In this document: one piece after another, positions 47,895 through 57,184 of the stretch
Position numbering within the stretch: position 1 is the first letter of the stretch
How the letters are laid out: each line of letters begins with the position of its first letter
DNA from: Jeotgalibacillus campisalis
GTDB lineage: Bacteria; Bacillota; Bacilli; Bacillales; Jeotgalibacillaceae
Length of the DNA: 64,000 nucleotides
Reading direction: 5' to 3'
Assembly (NCBI RefSeq): GCF_000829515.1
Contig: NZ_JXRR01000017.1
Location: forward strand, 372,001-436,000
The notes under the pieces: model-generated
Told to the model about the DNA's origin: nothing
The model's database searches: none
The model's input: only the letters and a program-made list of their open reading frames with translations
Translations under genes and position numbers: made by a program

Positions 47895-49238
47895 ATGAAA
47901 CAGCATACATTGTCATTCAGCGGCATTCTTACAATTGGTTTAATGCTATTTGCTTTATTTTTAGGTGCAGGGAATTTAATTTTTCCACCCTTACTGGGGC
48001 AGCAAGCAGGTGAACATCTTGCTTTAGCCATAATCGGATTTTTAATTACCGGAGTTGGACTGCCTTTATTAGGTGTCATTGCAATTGCTCAGTCAGGTGG
48101 AGACCCGCAGAAGCTGGCAAGTCGTGTACACCCAATTTTCGGAATAATCTTTACATTTACATTATATTTGGCTATTGGTCCTTTTTTTGGAATCCCAAGA
48201 ACTGCCACAGTATCCTATGAAATCGGAGTTCTTCCTTTCTTGTCAGAGAGGTTCATGGAATCAGGTTGGTTTTTATTTTTATTTTCTCTGCTGTTTTTTA
48301 CCCTGACAGCTCTTTTGTCACTTAATCCATCCCGGCTGGTAAATCGTATAGGGAAAATACTGACGCCCGCTCTGATAATTGTCCTTAGTGTTCTTGTAGC
48401 AGGGGCATTTATTACTCCAATGGGTGATCCTGGACAGCCCGCTGCCGGATATCAAGATTCTCCGTTTTTCACAGGATTTATTGAAGGATATCTGACGCTT
48501 GATGCAATTGCAGCTCTGGTCTTTGCCATTGTCGTCATTACAGCAATAAAGGAAAAACAGGTACATGACAGAAAATCCATTGTACGGGTGACCATCTTCG
48601 CAGGCTTAATCGCGGCGGCAGGATTAGTACTCGTTTACATCGCTCTTAGTCAATTAGGTGCTACGAGCATATCTGCAGTAGGCGAACAAACAAATGGCGG
48701 GGCCATCCTTTCGGCAGCAGCCTCCTATTTATATGGCTCAAGCGGTGCCGTAATTTTAGGCCTTGCAATTACGGCAGCCTGCATTACAACATCGATCGGA
48801 CTCGTGTCCTCGACTGCCACTTATTTTTCAAGACTTCTGCCGCGTATTTCTTATAAAGCATTTGTTTTTATATTTGCAGGCTTTAGCATGATTATTTCTA
48901 ACATAGGCTTAACACAGTTAATCGCTTTTTCGGTTCCGGTTCTTGTCATGATTTATCCGATGGCGATTGTGCTCATCCTTTTAACGTTTCTTCATTCAGC
49001 TTTTAAAGGCTATCAAGCCGTCTATGTTGGAGCAATCATCCCGACCTTTATAGTCGGTGTCAGTGATGGACTTGCTGCTGCTGGATTTACCGGTAATTTC
49101 CTGACTTCTTCTCTCTTCTTTCTTCCGTTAATGGAACAAGGAGTCGGCTGGACTGTACCGGCGATTGCAGGAGCAGGCATTGGTTTGTTGACAGCCATTG
49201 TCCTGAAGCATCCGTCTAAACCCTCTGCTGATCAATAA
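47895..49238 (+). CDS. braB: Branched-chain amino acid transporter (LIVCS/BrnQ family)
   Basis: 447 residues from ATG 47895, with TTGGAGGTAG upstream; the frame from 47847 overlaps that site. About 12 membrane segments. Family motifs: FALFLGAGNLIFPPLLGQQAGE near the N-terminus, ATVSYEIGVLPF, GFIEGYLTLDAIAALVFAIVVITAIKEK and ITAACITTSIGLVSSTATYF. It couples Leu/Ile/Val uptake to Na+ or H+. Located between iscS and ezrA as braB is in B. subtilis. CodY-like boxes lie upstream. Confidence 0.94.
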   Translation: MKQHTLSFSGILTIGLMLFALFLGAGNLIFPPLLGQQAGEHLALAIIGFLITGVGLPLLGVIAIAQSGGDPQKLASRVHPIFGIIFTFTLYLAIGPFFGIPRTATVSYEIGVLPFLSERFMESGWFLFLFSLLFFTLTALLSLNPSRLVNRIGKILTPALIIVLSVLVAGAFITPMGDPGQPAAGYQDSPFFTGFIEGYLTLDAIAALVFAIVVITAIKEKQVHDRKSIVRVTIFAGLIAAAGLVLVYIALSQLGATSISAVGEQTNGGAILSAAASYLYGSSGAVILGLAITAACITTSIGLVSSTATYFSRLLPRISYKAFVFIFAGFSMIISNIGLTQLIAFSVPVLVMIYPMAIVLILLTFLHSAFKGYQAVYVGAIIPTFIVGVSDGLAAAGFTGNFLTSSLFFLPLMEQGVGWTVPAIAGAGIGLLTAIVLKHPSKPSADQ

Positions 49239-49241
49239 TAA

Positions 49242-49281
49242 AAAAAGCTGGCTTCCAAATCTCTTTGGAAGCCAGCTTTTT
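49242..49281. terminator. Bidirectional terminator, braB/ezrA
   Basis: A perfect 18-bp stem (49242-49259 with 49264-49281) with poly-A on one side and poly-T on the other. It overlaps the ezrA stop codon and follows the braB stop by 3 bp. Confidence 0.92.
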
Positions 49282-50995
49282 ATTGCTTAGCAAATTGTTT
49301 TTCTTCAATTGGATTCCCAGAGAGCTCTTCGATCCGCTTTAAAGCTCCCGGCTCAACCTTTTCAATGGCACTTGCAGCTTGTTCTAGTGCGTCCTGATAT
49401 TGACCTTTTCTAAACATTAGCTCAGCTTCATTCAGACCAATGAATACAGTTTCGTGTCTGCTGCGGTAGCGGTTGCCATATTGGATGACCCGTTCAACAG
49501 ATTTTGCCGCCAGAATCATTTCTTCCGTTTCTTTGCAAACCGATTCTACCATGGCTTCAGATGTGGAAGAGTTCTGCTGGATTGAAATAATATTTAACGG
49601 TCTATCGTTTAAGCTTTTTTCAAGAAGATCCAGCTGATCATACGCGCTGTCAAATTGAGCGGAAATATAGTCCGGACATCTAGGAAGATTAGCATGACGC
49701 AGCAAACGCTCCTGCTCTTTCAACAATCCTCTAAGCTTGAAGTCAATTTCCCGAACTCTCACTTCATCCTGGCGAAGTCGCTGCAGGCGGTCTTTGAAGT
49801 CAGTTTGAGCAGGCTCAATCTCCAGCAGTTCCATTCTGATCCCGTCAAGTTCTTCTGAGAGGGCAGAAAAAGCAGTATCATCGGTCAGCCTGCGTTCTTT
49901 TAAAATTGAAAACCTTTTTTCAATCCGTAAAAGTTTTTTATCCAATTCTTTTGGGATCCCAAAATCATTTTGATCAAGCTGATACCCCTGACGAACAAAT
50001 TCAGTTTCTGTTTGAAGCGCCTGATTTTGATCAACCAAATGATTTAGCAGGTCTGTGGTGGTGTCCCAATTCTCCATTACAAATGAACGGGCTTCCACTT
50101 CTTTTTCAAGTGAATCATACAATGTATCCACATGCTCGTGAATGGCAGCAACCAACCGTTTGGCTTCCTCCATTTCAAGCTGATTGACGCAGATTTTTCC
50201 CTTTTCAATTGAAGCCTGAATTGAATCAGTATCTTCTTCGATAGGAATATGAGAAAGTGGAAAACCAGCATGTTTCATTTCTTCAAACCCTTCTTTTAAC
50301 TCTGAAAGCTGAGAAGGAATGGAGTAATGGGTTTCATTATATAATTCAGGAAGTTCTTGGAGTAAGAAAAGAATCATCGCTACTTCATCAGCTAATGTAA
50401 GGACAAGTTCCCGGGCAGCGAGGTAGTTTCCCTTCTCAGTCATTTCATTATACTGAGATAATTTAGGCTCTACCGCCTCAATTTTCCGTTCAATGGCTTC
50501 AGCAGCCTTGCCGTATGTATGACGCTGTGAGAATAATTCATTCTTAGCCAGTTTAAAATCAGCTTGAATCGTTTCCATTTCCTCTTTGTTCTTTTCGTCG
50601 CTTCCCATCAGTTCTTCGAGTTCTTCTAAAATCTGATTCATTTCTTTTTCTGCTTCACTTAACATATGCCGGATCTTATCTCTGATTTCTCTCGATTTTT
50701 TAAATCGAAACTTATCAATGTATTCTTCAGCATCAAATAAAAGAGTATTGGCTTCTGCAAGCTTTACATCCACAATGTGAATCCAAGATGCTCTCCAGCC
50801 TTCAAATAATTCTTCTGTTTGACCGTTCATATTTAACTGTTTCACCTTTGTCATTTCCTCGAGAATTGGGCGATGTTGAATTTCAAGTTTTGCAGCCTCA
50901 AGCTGGTCTACTTCTTTATATTCTCTCTTTCGCCAAAATAGGGCTATGGCAATGATTATTACGATCAATATGACGGAACCGATTAAGTACTCCAT
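49280..50995 (-). CDS. ezrA: Septation ring formation regulator EzrA
   Basis: 571 residues from ATG 50995, with GGAGG 6 nt upstream; an upstream in-frame extension to 51040 has no support. One N-terminal membrane segment (about 2-21) is followed by a basic patch and a long series of spectrin-like coiled coils to the C-terminus. EzrA links the membrane to FtsZ and restricts Z-ring formation to mid-cell. Position between braB and hisJ matches B. subtilis. Confidence 0.95.
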   Translation of the reverse strand: MEYLIGSVILIVIIIAIALFWRKREYKEVDQLEAAKLEIQHRPILEEMTKVKQLNMNGQTEELFEGWRASWIHIVDVKLAEANTLLFDAEEYIDKFRFKKSREIRDKIRHMLSEAEKEMNQILEELEELMGSDEKNKEEMETIQADFKLAKNELFSQRHTYGKAAEAIERKIEAVEPKLSQYNEMTEKGNYLAARELVLTLADEVAMILFLLQELPELYNETHYSIPSQLSELKEGFEEMKHAGFPLSHIPIEEDTDSIQASIEKGKICVNQLEMEEAKRLVAAIHEHVDTLYDSLEKEVEARSFVMENWDTTTDLLNHLVDQNQALQTETEFVRQGYQLDQNDFGIPKELDKKLLRIEKRFSILKERRLTDDTAFSALSEELDGIRMELLEIEPAQTDFKDRLQRLRQDEVRVREIDFKLRGLLKEQERLLRHANLPRCPDYISAQFDSAYDQLDLLEKSLNDRPLNIISIQQNSSTSEAMVESVCKETEEMILAAKSVERVIQYGNRYRSRHETVFIGLNEAELMFRKGQYQDALEQAASAIEKVEPGALKRIEELSGNPIEEKQFAKQ

Positions 50996-51197
50996 CCTAC
51001 GCCTCCTGTCCAAACAACCGATATCCTGGTTAACAATCATTGGATGTTCATGATAATGACTTTATGATACCATGTTATCAGTGATTTTTCTTGCTTTTTC
51101 TAATTTTTTTGACAGGATTATATAGGATTCTAACTTTTTCTTATGTTTCTAGTAAAATTCACCTTTTTAAACTATTTAATTGAAGGAGTTCAGACAG

Positions 51198-52007
51198 ATG
51201 AAACTTCGAGATGGCCATGTACATAGTCCCTATTGTCCGCACGGAACGAAAGATTCTTTTAAAATGTATATCGAGCGCGCTCTTAAACTTGGATATACTG
51301 AACTATCCTTTACAGAGCACGCTCCGCTGCCACCGTCTTTTGAGGACCCTGCTCCCGAACGCGACAGCGGCATGAAGCTTGAATTCCTCGAACGCTATTT
51401 GTTCGACCTTTCTTTATTAAAAAACGAATATAAAAAAGACCTCATTATTCATGCAGGTCTCGAAATTGATTATATAGAAGGTTTTGAAGAAGAAACATCC
51501 CGCTTCATAGCAGAATATGGACCTGCATTAGACGACTCCATTCTTTCGGTTCATTTTTTATTAAAAGATGGTAACTATGACTGCATGGATTTTAGTGACA
51601 CAGTATTTTCCACTATGGTTACCCGCTACGGCTCTGTTGACCAGGTTCATGACGCTTATTATCAAACCGTGCTTGCCTCTGTGAAAGCTGATTTGGGTCC
51701 TTTTAAACCGAAACGGATTGGCCATATGACCCTTTCGAGAAAGTTTCAGCATCGGTTTAAACCTGCCCATTCCCATAAAAAGATAATCAGCGGCATTTTG
51801 CATGAAATTAAAAAAGGGGAGTATGAACTCGACTACAATGGAGCTGGTATTTTCAAGCCCTATTGTCTAGAGCCTTATCCATCTGATGATATTGTAAAAG
51901 AAGCATTTTCATTAGGAATACCTCTTGTTTATGGTTCGGATGCCCACCAGTCAAAAGATCTTCACCAAGGCAGAGATCAACTTCTATTCCCGGATGCATT
52001 ATCCTAA
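51198..52007 (+). CDS. hisJ: Histidinol-phosphatase (PHP type)
   Basis: Dephosphorylates histidinol phosphate in histidine synthesis. 270 residues from ATG 51198 (AAGGAG upstream; TTG 51180 is rejected). PHP metal ligands are present: DGHVHSPYCPHG, SFTEHAPLP, GLEIDYIEG, LSVHFLL, and GSDAHQSKDLHQG at the C-terminus. Its 3' end overlaps the convergent refZ gene by 9 bp, so there is no room for a terminator. Confidence 0.95.
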   Translation: MKLRDGHVHSPYCPHGTKDSFKMYIERALKLGYTELSFTEHAPLPPSFEDPAPERDSGMKLEFLERYLFDLSLLKNEYKKDLIIHAGLEIDYIEGFEEETSRFIAEYGPALDDSILSVHFLLKDGNYDCMDFSDTVFSTMVTRYGSVDQVHDAYYQTVLASVKADLGPFKPKRIGHMTLSRKFQHRFKPAHSHKKIISGILHEIKKGEYELDYNGAGIFKPYCLEPYPSDDIVKEAFSLGIPLVYGSDAHQSKDLHQGRDQLLFPDALS

Positions 52008-52643
52008 TGTGATAGCAGATTCGCAAGTCACACCCAAATACCATTCCCTCAGAATACAGCTGTATTCGCGGGTAAAATGTTTTTCACTCGGGTTGATGTT
52101 CCATAACTCCTGTATAGTCTGGCTCTGCAGAAACGGCATGGAAAGCATGGAAGTTAACTGAATAAGGAAAAAGGATGGGGATATTTTAATTGATATCCCT
52201 TTTTCTATATCCTGCGCCAGCAGAAGCTTCCAGATATATTGTTCTTTTCTTAAATAACAGGACGTCATTTCTCTAACCATCTGACTGTCCATTGTAACTT
52301 CTCTCCAGGCAAAGCGGGCGAATCGGTGGTTTTGCTGCTGAAATTCAATAAGGGAAAAAGCAGCTTCCATCATATGAGATCTTGTCGGGTCATTTTTTAA
52401 GATAGAGGAATCTGCGACTTTTTGAAGAAGGTCAAGATACGGCTCGAAAAAAGCAAGTAAGCATTCTTCAAGCAGCCCTTGTTTCCCTGCAAAATAATAC
52501 GAAACAGTTGCAACATTTACTCCCGCTTTTGAAGAAATTTCGCGTATACTTGTTGCATGGTAGCCCTTCGTATAAAATAAATCGACAGCTGCAATCATGA
52601 CCTCAGATTTTGTTTCACGCTGCTGTAAAATGGCCATCTCCAT
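51999..52643 (-). CDS. refZ: TetR-family division regulator RefZ
   Basis: 214 residues. The N-terminal TetR helix-turn-helix is clear: KSEVMIAAVDLFYTKGYHATSIREISSKAGVNVATVSYYFAGKQGLLEECLLAFF (about 12-66). Position between hisJ and ytsP identifies it as RefZ (YttP), which in B. subtilis binds sites near the origin and times Z-ring repositioning at sporulation. ATG 52643 and ATG 52637 are both possible; AAGGGG lies upstream. Convergent with hisJ. Confidence 0.9.
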   Translation of the reverse strand: MEMAILQQRETKSEVMIAAVDLFYTKGYHATSIREISSKAGVNVATVSYYFAGKQGLLEECLLAFFEPYLDLLQKVADSSILKNDPTRSHMMEAAFSLIEFQQQNHRFARFAWREVTMDSQMVREMTSCYLRKEQYIWKLLLAQDIEKGISIKISPSFFLIQLTSMLSMPFLQSQTIQELWNINPSEKHFTREYSCILREWYLGVTCESAITLG

Positions 52644-52810
52644 CCATCCCCTTCTTTATGATTGCTTCCAATCATAGATTGTGCTAAAAATAGATTACTG
52701 TCTTTATAAATATTCTTCATATTTACCTGCACACCTTTATAAACTTGTCATCAAATATCGAGTAACTATGCGCAATAGACAGAATATTCTATAAAAAGAA
52801 GGTGAACAGT

Positions 52811-53290
52811 TTGTTTACTGTCGAAATGTATAAAGGAACAAAGGAAGAAAAGTACAATACCGTTCAGAAGCAGCTAAGGGCTCTCTTAGAAGGTGAAAGC
52901 AATCAAATTGCCAATTTAAGCAATGCTTCTTCTTTGCTGAATCAGTTTCTTGAGCAGACAAACTGGGTCGGTTTTTATTTAATTGACAAAGAAGAATTAG
53001 TCCTAGGACCTTTTCAGGGATTGCCTGCGTGTGTCAGAATTCCCTTGGGAAAAGGGGTATGCGGAACCGCTGCATCTGAGCGCAAGACGATGCGCGTTGA
53101 AGACGTTCACTCATTTCCAGGACATATTGCCTGTGATTCAGCCTCTCAATCTGAGATTGTAATTCCAATTGTTAAAGACGGGCAATTGCTTGGAGTACTG
53201 GACATTGACAGCCCCATCCAGTCACGTTTTGATCAGATCGACCAGGAGCAGCTTGAAAAGTTTGTGGAGATTTTGACGGATTACTTGTAA
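52811..53290 (+). CDS. ytsP: GAF-domain free methionine-(R)-sulfoxide reductase
   Basis: 159 residues from TTG 52811 (AAGGTG upstream); FTVEMYKGTKEEKY matches the family N-terminus. A single GAF domain contains NWVGFYLID, the three conserved Cys of fRMsr (PACVRIPLGKGVCGTAA and HIACDSASQSEIVIPI) and LLGVLDIDSP. It reduces free Met-R-sulfoxide. It is divergent from refZ, with about 165 bp between them. Confidence 0.93.
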   Translation: MFTVEMYKGTKEEKYNTVQKQLRALLEGESNQIANLSNASSLLNQFLEQTNWVGFYLIDKEELVLGPFQGLPACVRIPLGKGVCGTAASERKTMRVEDVHSFPGHIACDSASQSEIVIPIVKDGQLLGVLDIDSPIQSRFDQIDQEQLEKFVEILTDYL

Positions 53291-53412
53291 TTCAAAAAAA
53301 CCGTTCGCCAAAAAAGGAATCGGTTCATACTCTTTTCAATCGGGAGCTTTATTTGTAGGAACCCCACTTATTCACTGTAGAGCTAAGTCTTTAAAACGTT
53401 TAATGCAAACTT

Positions 53413-53460
53413 AAAGAGAATGCTGTCACGAAGTTCTTAATTCGTGGCAGCATTCTCTTT
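53413..53460. terminator. Bidirectional terminator, ytsP/methionine gamma-lyase gene
   Basis: AAAGAGAATGCTGTCACGA (53413-53431) pairs with TCGTGGCAGCATTCTCTTT (53442-53460) with one mismatch and lies between the convergent genes. Confidence 0.88.
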
Positions 53461-53495
53461 TCGTTTTCCTGCGTTTTGTTCTGACTCTTTATCCC

Positions 53496-54710
53496 TTATT
53501 GGGTAGTTGGAAGCGCTGCAGCCTTGAGTTTTTGAAAAGCCTGTTCAAGGTCTTCACAAATATCTTCCCATGCCTCAAGCCCAACCGACAGTCTTAAAAG
53601 TGTGTCGTGAATGCCCATCTTTTCTCTGGATTCGGCCGGCACAATGGAATGAGTCATACTGACAGGATGCTGAATCAATGTCTCGGCATCTCCAAGACTA
53701 ACAGCAATTTTTACCATGGATAATTCATTCATGAATTGCTGCGCTGTTTCTATGGTTCCTTCAATTTGAAAAGATATCAGTCCGCCAGCTTTTGTCATCT
53801 GTGCTTTGGCGATGTGGTAATCCGGATGATCCTTATTGCCCGGATAATAGATCGTCTTCACCTTTGCATGACCGGCTAAGTAGCGGGCAATCTTTTTAGC
53901 ATTGTCACAATGGCGATCCATTCTGACAGCAAGTGTTTTTAGCCCCCTCAGTAAAAGCCATGCATCAAATGGAGACATAATTCCGCCAATATCCTTTTGA
54001 GTAGTCATGCGAATGGTGTTCATTTGTTCAATAGAATCTCCTATCAGCAATCCCCCTACTACATCTCCATGACCGCCGATATATTTTGTAGCGCTGTGAA
54101 CAACATAATTGGCCCCGTATTGAAGCGGCTGCTGGAGGTAGGGCGAGCAAAAGGTATTGTCAACAACCACCGGGATATTCAGTTCATTGCCTATTTTGCA
54201 AATCAGCGAAAGATCAACCAGTTCCATTGTAGGATTTATTGGTGTCTCGACGTAAATACAAGCTGTATTTTCTTTAATTGAATTCCTAATTCGTTCTTCA
54301 TCTGCCATTTCGATAAAATCATGCTCAATTTGAAATTTCCCTTCAAGCATCTCAAGCAATCCAAAGGTGCAGCCATAAACCCCTCTTGAACATAAAATAT
54401 GGTCACCTGATTGAATCAAATGAAACAATATAGCCGATACAGCTGCCATGCCTGAGCCGAAAGCAAGCGCTCCTGCTCCATTTTCCAAAGCAGCGATGCG
54501 TTCTTCTAATACTCGCACAGTAGGATTTCCAAGCCGTGAATAAATATATCCATCGTCTTCACCCGCAAAACGCTCTGCCCCCTGTTCTGCGTTGGAGAAA
54601 GTAAAAGTTGATGTTTGATAGATTGGCGGCGTTAAAGACCCCAGATGTTCTGCTGCTTGATAGCCTGCATGAATCATCTTGGTTTCTAACCGCTTGTTCC
54701 CCTTGCCCAT
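53496..54710 (-). CDS. mgl: Methionine gamma-lyase-like Cys/Met metabolism PLP enzyme
   Basis: 404 residues. Gamma-family PLP enzyme: YSRLGNPTVRVLEERIAALE, FGSGMAAVSAI, VVVDNTFCSPYLQQPLQYGANYVVHSATKYIGGHGDVVGG with the PLP Lys, and the active-site Cys in GVYGCTFGLLEM, which is characteristic of methionine gamma-lyase rather than cystathionine gamma-lyase. Expected reaction: methionine to methanethiol, 2-oxobutyrate and ammonia. In B. subtilis, ytsP and dgcP are neighbours without this gene, so it is an addition here. A perfect cre site lies just upstream. Confidence 0.88.
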   Translation of the reverse strand: MGKGNKRLETKMIHAGYQAAEHLGSLTPPIYQTSTFTFSNAEQGAERFAGEDDGYIYSRLGNPTVRVLEERIAALENGAGALAFGSGMAAVSAILFHLIQSGDHILCSRGVYGCTFGLLEMLEGKFQIEHDFIEMADEERIRNSIKENTACIYVETPINPTMELVDLSLICKIGNELNIPVVVDNTFCSPYLQQPLQYGANYVVHSATKYIGGHGDVVGGLLIGDSIEQMNTIRMTTQKDIGGIMSPFDAWLLLRGLKTLAVRMDRHCDNAKKIARYLAGHAKVKTIYYPGNKDHPDYHIAKAQMTKAGGLISFQIEGTIETAQQFMNELSMVKIAVSLGDAETLIQHPVSMTHSIVPAESREKMGIHDTLLRLSVGLEAWEDICEDLEQAFQKLKAAALPTTQ

Positions 54711-54728
54711 GAAAAGCTCCCCCTAAAA

Positions 54729-54777
54729 TGTAATCGCTTTCATTACCTATTTTATGCGATGAAGTCCAATGTGAAAA
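54729..54777 (-). promoter_or_regulatory. Promoter and perfect cre site of the methionine gamma-lyase gene
   Basis: On the minus strand TGAAAGCGATTACA (54742-54729) matches the CcpA consensus at all 14 positions. It lies just downstream of TAAAAT (54749-54754), which is paired at 17 bp with TTTTCA (54772-54777). CcpA bound there would block initiation or elongation. The ribosome-binding site (AGGGGGA) follows immediately. Confidence 0.7.
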
Positions 54778-54834
54778 GGGGAGAATTGATTTTCTTCTAT
54801 TTTTTTAAAAACATTATATATTTTCTAAAAAAAA

Positions 54835-55056
54835 TGAGCCTGGGACAAATATGTCTCAAGCTCTTTCACCGGTTCACTTCGCTTCAGGAGGACGCTTTTC
54901 GCAGCAAGCTTGAGCTTCCTCACGCCTTGCCCTGCGGAAACTAAAGCATCCCTCACATCCTGCTGCAGTCGCCACCTCCCGCTCCGGTCACCTCTTGCTA
55001 ATGATAGATACTGCCTCATTTTATATCTTTTATTACAGTTATGTCCCAACCTCATC
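54835..55056. repeat. MITE-like palindromic repeat, copy A4
   Basis: Left end GAGCCTGGGACAAATATGTC; core ACCGGTTCACTTCGCTTCAG; right core CACATCCTGCTGCAGTCGCC to GGTCACCTC (54994). The right terminal repeat is clearest in this copy: ATGTCCCAACCTCAT (55041-55055) is the inverse of GAGGTTGGGACAT found at the left ends of the other copies. The whole unit is about 220 bp. It fills the gap between the methionine gamma-lyase gene and dgcP. Confidence 0.78.
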
Positions 55057-55066
55057 TATAGCTTGT

Positions 55067-56917
55067 CTAATTTACCTCAACAGACGGGTTTGACTGAAAA
55101 ATAAGCTGATTTTTGCCGTTGTTTTTTGCTGCATATAACGCATCATCCGCTCTCTTTACTAAATGAATCAAGGTATCCCCATTTTGGCCCTGCCATTCTG
55201 CAGCTCCACAGGAAATAGTGATAGGCGGGTTCGTCCGATTTGGCACAAGCTTGAGAAGAGTTTCCACTACTTTCAGGGCTTCATCTGTTTTAATGTTCGG
55301 AAAATATAAAGCAAGTTCTTCTCCTCCCCATCTTGCCCCAAAGCCAATGGATTGTGATGCTTTTTTTAGTTCATCGGCAAGCTGAATAATTACTGCATCT
55401 CCAATTTGATGACCGTATGTATCGTTCACTTTTTTAAAATCATCAATGTCAATTAATATAAATACACCCGTATCGTGATCAAGCATTGATTTTTCAATAT
55501 ATTGATCCAGGTAGCTCCGGGCAAATAAATCTGTCAGATGATCTTTGTTAATCATTTCCTGCAGTTCTTCCCTGAGCAAAGAATTGGCTACTGCAAGAGA
55601 AGAATGATGGACGATGGATTGAAGAAGCTTATACATTTCAAACGTAAAGAAATATGGCTGTTCATGAAGAACGATGCAAAAACCTTTGAGCTGATCATTG
55701 TGAATCATAGGAACCGCCATAAGTGATTGATAGGCTGTTTCCCGACTGATTTTAGAGGACAATTCTGCTATGTACAATGATTCCGCGCCATTTTTAAACT
55801 GGTCTCTGGCAAGTTCGATATACAATTCACTTTCAGGAGAAGTAAAAAACGGACTGCTTCCATTTAAAATTGTCCGTTCTTTTCCTTTAATTAAAATAAA
55901 CCCGATTGCGGTAGGAGAAAATGCTTTTGATATCTGCTTAACGAGATACGCCATCATATTTGACAAATTCAAGTTGGAATTCAGCTCATGTGAAACATCA
56001 TTAATTAGCTGAAGGTCCTCAATCAACCGCTGTGATTGCTCATACAGTTTTGCATTCTCCAATGCATTGCCCGCTGTAAAAGACAGGATCTTAATGAATT
56101 CCTGATCACTTTCTGAGAAAGCCCCCGACTTGGCCGCTTTAGCCTGAAGAAGTCCGTAAACGCCTTGCTTTCCTTTTAAAGGAGCATATAAAGTTGCTAT
56201 AGACGTTGATTCATCAATAAGCAGCTCTGAGGTTACAAAAGCCTGTAATATCGTTGGATTCGTTGTTTGATAGTCCAAATATTCAATTGGCAGGTCTTTC
56301 GTTTCGTCATGATCATCAGACAGCAGCAAAGTAAACGTAAATTCAGGGAATGTTTTTCGAAGCGATTCAATAATTCTCGACAAAACTTCATTGACATCCA
56401 TAATTGAATTGAAAGCTTCTGTTACTTCAAACAGCTCATGGTACCTTTTGCGCTCTTTTGTAGTAGAAATCATTTTCATTACATTTTGATAGAGAACACG
56501 TAAATGAGCTGCCAGTTCAGCCGTAAATTGCTCATCTTGAAACAATTCGCTGTTTTTCTTTGGACGAATGCTGACGAATCCCACCAGTACATCATTTTCA
56601 GTGCATGGGATAAAAATATCCTCGTCCTCTATCAGTTTTCCGCTTTTTTTGCCTGCACGGGAAAAAGGTTTATTCTCCAGATTTTTTAAAAGAGCTTTCC
56701 CTTCTGCAAGACACTCAGGCTGATATTTTTCATATGAATACAACTGATCATTTTTTACATAGAAATATTGTACGAACTCAATTTCGAATTCAGTTATAAG
56801 AAGTTTTTTCAGCTCTTCATACCATAGTTGAATTGAAGGCTGACTGCCCATTGACAGAGATAACAGATCAAATACACCTGCTTTAAATCGATCCATATTA
56901 TGAGAGATATTTACCAA
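55067..56917 (-). CDS. dgcP: GAF-GGDEF diguanylate cyclase (DgcP/YtrP-like)
   Basis: 616 residues from TTG 56917, preceded 7 nt by GGAGGT; a frame to 56956 includes that site. N-terminal region with GAF-like domains (about 1-150, 165-300 and 310-450) is followed by a GGDEF domain (about 455-610) with DHLTDLFARSYLDQYI, LIDIDDFKKVNDTYGHQIGD and an intact GGEEL active site (FGARWGGEELALYFP). No EAL domain or membrane segment. It should make cyclic di-GMP in the cytoplasm. Placement beside rpsD matches B. subtilis dgcP. Confidence 0.92.
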   Translation of the reverse strand: MVNISHNMDRFKAGVFDLLSLSMGSQPSIQLWYEELKKLLITEFEIEFVQYFYVKNDQLYSYEKYQPECLAEGKALLKNLENKPFSRAGKKSGKLIEDEDIFIPCTENDVLVGFVSIRPKKNSELFQDEQFTAELAAHLRVLYQNVMKMISTTKERKRYHELFEVTEAFNSIMDVNEVLSRIIESLRKTFPEFTFTLLLSDDHDETKDLPIEYLDYQTTNPTILQAFVTSELLIDESTSIATLYAPLKGKQGVYGLLQAKAAKSGAFSESDQEFIKILSFTAGNALENAKLYEQSQRLIEDLQLINDVSHELNSNLNLSNMMAYLVKQISKAFSPTAIGFILIKGKERTILNGSSPFFTSPESELYIELARDQFKNGAESLYIAELSSKISRETAYQSLMAVPMIHNDQLKGFCIVLHEQPYFFTFEMYKLLQSIVHHSSLAVANSLLREELQEMINKDHLTDLFARSYLDQYIEKSMLDHDTGVFILIDIDDFKKVNDTYGHQIGDAVIIQLADELKKASQSIGFGARWGGEELALYFPNIKTDEALKVVETLLKLVPNRTNPPITISCGAAEWQGQNGDTLIHLVKRADDALYAAKNNGKNQLIFQSNPSVEVN

Positions 56918-57148
56918 TCGAACCACCTCCAGCTGAACTTTATGGAATCTGAGCATGCTGTAATCGCTTTACTGGGTATCGTTTAGAATCAAAGCTGCTC
57001 TTATCAAATATTACCATTTATTGATTGTATCATAGGATGCCAAATATGGGCTGTAATATAGGAAAATTGACTTATATTTATTTTATCATTCAATTGAGAT
57101 TGCACAAGAAATAGTACGCATAAAAAGTTTCTCTTCTTGCATTTTTTG

Positions 57149-57177
57149 TTGACTTTCAATCGGGAGCATTATATGAT
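57149..57177 (+). promoter_or_regulatory. rpsD promoter
   Basis: TTGACT (57149-57154), a 17-bp spacer and TATGAT (57172-57177). This strong SigA-type promoter gives a leader of about 185 nt before rpsD. The stretch 56918-57148 shows no other clear element. Confidence 0.8.
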
Positions 57178-57184
57178 GGTTGTT

